Shown in pieces: positions 14,887 to 17,666 of a stretch of DNA of 17,666 bases. Origin of the DNA: CAXBMB01 sp963976695 (GTDB lineage: Bacteria > Pseudomonadota > Alphaproteobacteria > Kiloniellales > DSM-21159); NCBI GenBank assembly GCA_963976695.1, contig CAXBMB010000068.1, positions 1 through 17,666 of the forward strand. The letters run 5' to 3'. Made by a program: the position numbers and the translations under genes. A model generated the notes under the pieces. That model did not search any database. It worked only from the letters and a program-made list of their open reading frames with translations, and was not told where the DNA came from. Position 1 is the stretch's first letter. Every line of letters begins with the position of its first letter.

Positions 14887-14927
14887 CAGCAGGCGGAAAG
14901 TTCGCGGCGGCGACTTTCCGCCTGCTG
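14887..14927. terminator. 15-bp perfect inverted repeat after purB
   Basis: CAGCAGGCGGAAAGT (14887-14901) and ACTTTCCGCCTGCTG (14913-14927) are exact reverse complements around an 11-base loop, starting 13 bases after the purB stop. The position and the strength of the stem argue for transcript termination or 3'-end protection. It lacks the downstream T-run of a classic intrinsic terminator, so a REP-like element is also possible. Confidence 0.65.
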
Positions 14928-15100
14928 CGTCAGAATGAGCGCACGCTTGCGCTGGAGCTGCCCCGGATCGAAACTGCGATCGAAGCTGCGCGATAAACCT
15001 ATAATTTCAGAGCCGGCGTCACAGACAAGTATAAGTATTAAAGTTAATAAAACCAACAATAACTTTTCGATCAATAGATTAAATCATAAGATTACAAAAA

Positions 15101-15129
15101 TTTACATGAGATCCTCTTGCCTTTGTAAA
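15101..15129 (+). promoter_or_regulatory. Probable promoter of the PAS gene
   Basis: TTTACA (15101-15106) and TGTAAA (15124-15129) are 17 bases apart, with five and four matches to the sigma70 hexamers. They are preceded by A/T-rich tracts that could act as an UP element. A transcript starting here would have a leader of about 95 bases that includes the inverted repeat at 15167-15193. Confidence 0.42.
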
Positions 15130-15166
15130 ATCGTCTGGCCTATTTTTTCTAATCAAGACGACAGCA

Positions 15167-15193
15167 GAGCGGTGGTTGCTTCTAGAACCGCTC
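15167..15193. repeat. Inverted repeat in the PAS gene leader
   Basis: GAGCGGT (15167-15173) and ACCGCTC (15187-15193) are exact complements with a 13-base loop, 39 bases before the PAS gene start. It could be an operator or a leader hairpin. Confidence 0.45.
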
Positions 15194-15232
15194 CGACAGG
15201 ATCCGCCACCCGGAAAAGGATGATCAAGGGCC

Positions 15233-15703
15233 ATGCCCCTCGCGGCGACAAAGGAAGATCGCTTCACCCAGGACTTTGATGCCGAAGACCTTGAGGACGC
15301 CCGGTTCCGCGCCTTTTTCAGCCATTGGGAGTCGCTCAAGACCGACGTGGGGGTTCCGGCGAGTTCCTTTGACCTGCTGGCCCTGCCGCCGGCGTTCCTG
15401 CCGCTGATCACCGTCATCGACGTGCAGCCCGACGGCGGCTTGCACATTCGCCTGATCGGCACGGAAATGGCCGACCAGGCGATCAGCGAACTGACCGGGA
15501 AATTCATCCAGGACCTTGCCGGCTCGGAAGAGGTCGTCAAGCGCATCCAGGTCGCCATTGCAACCGGACACCCCTATTTTTCCGATGTTCAGCTGTCCTG
15601 GGCGCGGAACAAGTGGCGGCGCTCCCAGTCCCTGGTGTGCCCCTTCGTCGATGCGCCGTCGCGCCGCGTCAGCCTGATCGTCGCCCTCTCGCTGATTCGC
15701 TAG
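15233..15703 (+). CDS. PAS-domain protein, PAS_5-like
   Basis: This 156-residue protein consists mainly of one PAS-type domain of the alphaproteobacterial PAS_5 kind. The pattern runs from FRAFFSHWESLK (25-36) through VPASSFDLLALPPAFLPLITVIDVQ (split about 41-65), LHIRLIGTEMADQ (70-82), LTGKFIQDL (87-95) and the final strand SRRVSLIVALSLI. Family members are small, usually lack an output domain, and have no established ligand or partner. No heme- or flavin-binding residue can be named. It may act as a protein-protein module with a separate kinase or cyclase. The ATG at 15233 has AAGGG too close (2 bases) and AAGGA 12 bases upstream, so the start is moderately certain. Transcription is probably from its own promoter in the AT-rich core. 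Confidence 0.78.
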   Translation: MPLAATKEDRFTQDFDAEDLEDARFRAFFSHWESLKTDVGVPASSFDLLALPPAFLPLITVIDVQPDGGLHIRLIGTEMADQAISELTGKFIQDLAGSEEVVKRIQVAIATGHPYFSDVQLSWARNKWRRSQSLVCPFVDAPSRRVSLIVALSLIR

Positions 15704-15711
15704 CGCCGAAG

Positions 15712-15752
15712 GGCGGCGCGCGGCTTTGCACAGCGATCACAGGCGCGCCGCC
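15712..15752. terminator. Hairpin between convergent PAS and ThDP-enzyme genes
   Basis: GGCGGCGCGC (15712-15721) and GCGCGCCGCC (15743-15752) are perfect 10-bp complements with a 21-base loop in the 71-base gap between two converging genes, a natural place for a bidirectional terminator. There is no T-run on either side. Confidence 0.5.
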
Positions 15753-15774
15753 GATCGGTTGATCCCCAAGTCGG

Positions 15775-17322
15775 TCAAAGCACCGCGTCGATCAAGAAGG
15801 GGCCGGGATGGGCCAGGCCTTCGGCGAGAAGCGCTGCGAAGGTTTCGGCGTCCCGCGCCTGCTTGGCCGTGACCCCCATGCCCTTGGCCAGGGCCAGCCA
15901 GTCGAGCGCCGGACGGTCCAATTCCAGCATGTCGCGGGCGTTACGGCCCGGCGCCGCCGCGCCCACCCCCTTCATCTCGCCTTGCAGAATCTTATAGGCC
16001 CGATTGTTGAAAATCACCGTGGTGATGTCCAGGTTTTCCCGCGCCTGCGTCCACAGCGCTTGCAGGGTGTAGAGCGCGCTGCCGTCGGCCTGCAGGGTCA
16101 CAACCTTGCGATCCGGGCAGGCAATGGCGGCGCCGACCGACATCGGCAAGCCGTCACCGATGGCGCCGCCGGTCAGCTGCAGCCAGCTATGCCGTCGGGC
16201 GCCGGCGGTGATCGGCGCCAACATCCGGCCGGAGGTGACCGCCTCGTCAACCACAATGGCGTCTTCCGGCAGCAGATGGGCCACCGCCGCGCCGATCGCC
16301 TCGGCGGTCAAGGCGCCGGTGGGCAGCGGCGGCAGGTTCAGCGGCTGCAACACGGCGGCGTCCGAGGCGGCGCCCAGCCGCTCGGCCAGCGCCTCGATGG
16401 CCGCCAGCATGTCTTCATCGCGCCCGGCAAGCTGGTGCAGTTCGCAGCCGTCTGGCACCAGGCAGCCCGGCTTGTTCGGATAGGCGAAAAAGGCCACCGG
16501 CTCCTTCGCCCCGACCAGCACCAGGTGCTTGAGACCGGCCAACTGCGCGATCACGTCATCGACCGGATAGGCCAGCCGCTCGACGGTGACCCGGCCTTCG
16601 CCGCGCTCGATCCGGCGGTTGCTGGTCTGGGTAATCAGGCGCAGGCCCGGGATGGCGGCTTTGATCCGTCCGGCGGCCAGCAGACTATCTTCCATCAGGG
16701 CATGGGACGACATCATGAAGGCGGTCGGCTCGCCGCTTTTCAGGATCTCCGCCACGGCGTCGATTTGCGCCGACGGCACCTTTGCGGGCTGCGGAATGGG
16801 CGGCACCTCGGCCGGCCCCTCGGCATCGTTCCAAGCGGTGTCGGCGGGCAGAATCAGGCTGGCGATCTGGCCCGGCTCGGTCCGGGCCACGGCAATGGCC
16901 TCGGCGCCGCAGGCCGCGACCTCGGCGGCGGTTTGGGCCGATTTGACCCAATGGGAAAACAGCCCCGCCAAGGCTGGAATATCGCTGGTCAGCGGCGAAT
17001 CCTGCTGCAGATGGTAGGTGGCGTGGTCGCCGACAATATTCACCAAGGGGGTAAAGGCGCGCTTGGCGTTGTGCAGGTTGGCCAGACCGTTGGCCAGACC
17101 CGGACCGGTGTGCAGCAGGGTGGCCGCCGGCTTGCCGGTCATCCGGGCATAGCCATCGGCCGCGCCGGTGGCGACGCCTTCAAACAGGCACAGCACGCAC
17201 TTCATCTCCGGGTGCTGATCCAGCGCCGCGACGAAATGCATTTCCGATGTTCCCGGATTGGTGAAGCAGACGTCGACCCCACCGTTCAATAAGGTCCGAA
17301 CCAAGGATTGCGCGCCGTTCAT
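15775..17322 (-). CDS. ThDP-dependent enzyme, acetolactate synthase large subunit/benzoylformate decarboxylase-like
   Basis: The 515-residue product has the three-domain layout of ThDP decarboxylase/synthase enzymes. The N-terminal PYR domain has TNPGTSEMHF (21-30), the activating glutamate E48 (LFEGVATGAADGYAR) and LHTGPGLANGLAN (70-82). The central domain spans about 180-340. The C-terminal PP domain has the cofactor motif ADGSAL, ending with IFNN at 437-440. His71 lines up with the active-site His70 of benzoylformate decarboxylase, so a 2-keto-acid decarboxylase is as likely as acetolactate synthase, the usual automatic name. No regulatory small subunit is adjacent. The start at ATG 17322 is supported by GGGGGA just upstream; the frame is open to 17664 but that part is not protein-like. 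The substrate is unknown. Confidence 0.87.
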   Translation of the reverse strand: MNGAQSLVRTLLNGGVDVCFTNPGTSEMHFVAALDQHPEMKCVLCLFEGVATGAADGYARMTGKPAATLLHTGPGLANGLANLHNAKRAFTPLVNIVGDHATYHLQQDSPLTSDIPALAGLFSHWVKSAQTAAEVAACGAEAIAVARTEPGQIASLILPADTAWNDAEGPAEVPPIPQPAKVPSAQIDAVAEILKSGEPTAFMMSSHALMEDSLLAAGRIKAAIPGLRLITQTSNRRIERGEGRVTVERLAYPVDDVIAQLAGLKHLVLVGAKEPVAFFAYPNKPGCLVPDGCELHQLAGRDEDMLAAIEALAERLGAASDAAVLQPLNLPPLPTGALTAEAIGAAVAHLLPEDAIVVDEAVTSGRMLAPITAGARRHSWLQLTGGAIGDGLPMSVGAAIACPDRKVVTLQADGSALYTLQALWTQARENLDITTVIFNNRAYKILQGEMKGVGAAAPGRNARDMLELDRPALDWLALAKGMGVTAKQARDAETFAALLAEGLAHPGPFLIDAVL

Positions 17323-17666
17323 TTGTCCCCCAAACAACCATCCTTGACGGCCCAATCGCCGGTGACGGTTACTAAAAAAAACCAAGTTCCGCGCGGCGCG
17401 CTGCGATTGACGGTCCGGCTGCCTGACCGCTAACAAATCCGGCCACGCGGTCCACCCCATCGCGGCGCCACGACTCAGTTGACAATAATCCGCCGGCAAG
17501 GTGGCAAATCCACAAGCACGCGGCAAGCGCTCCTTTGTCGCAAAGACTGGTGAAGAAGGCGCAACAAGGCCGCCGCGTCCGATCCGCTTGTCGGAAGCGG
17601 GGGGACGCCGAGTTGATCGGGCCCGCGCCGACTCGCCCTGGCGCGGCGGACGGCGCGCCCGCAAGA
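17323..17666. other. 344-base end region, no gene recognised
   Basis: This is the upstream region of the ThDP enzyme, running to the window edge. The minus-strand frame is open throughout but its translation is arginine/alanine/proline-rich with no family features. A run of eight A (about 17373-17380) and a TTGTCA at 17483-17478 (minus strand) are the only promoter-like hints; no good -10 follows. A gene starting beyond the edge cannot be excluded. Confidence 0.4.

Larger units (their letters stand above)
14874..15232. other. 359-base intergenic region with an AT-rich core (about 15001-15160)
   Basis: After the purB terminator-like hairpin the sequence changes sharply. By hand count, about 111 of the 160 bases at 15001-15160 are A or T, while flanking genes are strongly GC-rich. 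No gene is convincing. A 63-codon minus-strand frame (15074-14883) has a hydrophobic start, but it opens with TTG, has no ribosome site and runs into the hairpin. The core holds a probable promoter for the PAS gene, and an inverted repeat lies at 15167-15193. Confidence 0.6.

Noticed and set aside
14883..15074. 63-codon minus-strand ORF with a hydrophobic, signal-like start
   Set aside because: It opens with TTG, has no Shine-Dalgarno, lacks a proper lipobox, and its second half is the purB inverted repeat. AT-rich DNA readily gives such leucine/isoleucine runs.
15220..15279. 19-codon frame starting ATG 15220 as a leader peptide for the PAS gene
   Set aside because: The purine-rich stretch abuts the ATG with no spacer, and the frame mostly overlaps the PAS gene itself.
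17323..17664. N-terminal extension of the ThDP enzyme to 629 residues
   Set aside because: Homologues begin near MNGAQSLVRTLL, a Shine-Dalgarno precedes that ATG, and the extra residues are not protein-like.
1..17666. Search for a defence island, mobile element, biosynthetic cluster or CRISPR array
   Set aside because: No transposase, integrase, toxin-antitoxin, restriction, nuclease-helicase set or spaced direct repeats were seen. The RadC and SfsA nuclease-type proteins are ordinary chromosomal genes here.

Overview
The window is chromosomal DNA from a GC-rich bacterium, most likely an alphaproteobacterium of the Rhodospirillales type. That placement is inferred from protein style: a non-pyrrolysine MttB-family methyltransferase, a PAS_5-type protein, a stand-alone CinA-like molybdopterin-binding protein, a GFA protein, and the sfsA, map, radC gene order. 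No phage, transposase, integrase, CRISPR array, rRNA or plasmid gene is visible.

Layout. 1-3721: the 3' end of an EamA/DMT permease (+) converges on an MttB-family methyltransferase (-). The methyltransferase is divergent from a MetR-like LysR regulator (+), with a LysR-type box over its probable -35. A single-domain rhodanese (-) follows. 3940-4026: a complete tRNA-Leu(UAA). 5618-4090 (minus strand): a compact three-gene run of CinA-like molybdopterin-binding protein, an overlapping 56-residue small ORF, and a three-cysteine MerR regulator 4 nt after it. 5984-6415: a small lipoprotein (-). 6616-10483 (+): SfsA nuclease, methionine aminopeptidase, RadC, a SAM methyltransferase and a GFA/CENP-V-type zinc protein. 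10622-11614: a second EamA permease (-). 11915-14873 (+): a TPR protein with a degenerate SGNH-like C-terminal domain, then adenylosuccinate lyase (purB). 14874-15232: an intergenic stretch with an AT-rich core and strong inverted repeats. 15233-15703: a PAS-type protein (+). 15775-17322: a ThDP-dependent acetolactate-synthase/benzoylformate-decarboxylase-like enzyme (-), followed by about 340 bases without a recognisable gene.

How the genes work together. Most are independent housekeeping or accessory genes. The likely functional units are the methyltransferase/LysR divergon (a methylamine- or betaine-type C1 substrate under a MetR-like regulator), the coupled molybdopterin/small ORF/MerR run, and the tightly spaced methyltransferase and GFA pair.

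I found no convincing new multi-gene system. The best leads are the 56-aa coupled small ORF, the TPR protein whose SGNH-like domain seems to lack its catalytic residues, and the AT-rich control region before the PAS gene. All calls come from reading the sequence and from remembered family motifs; no database search was run.
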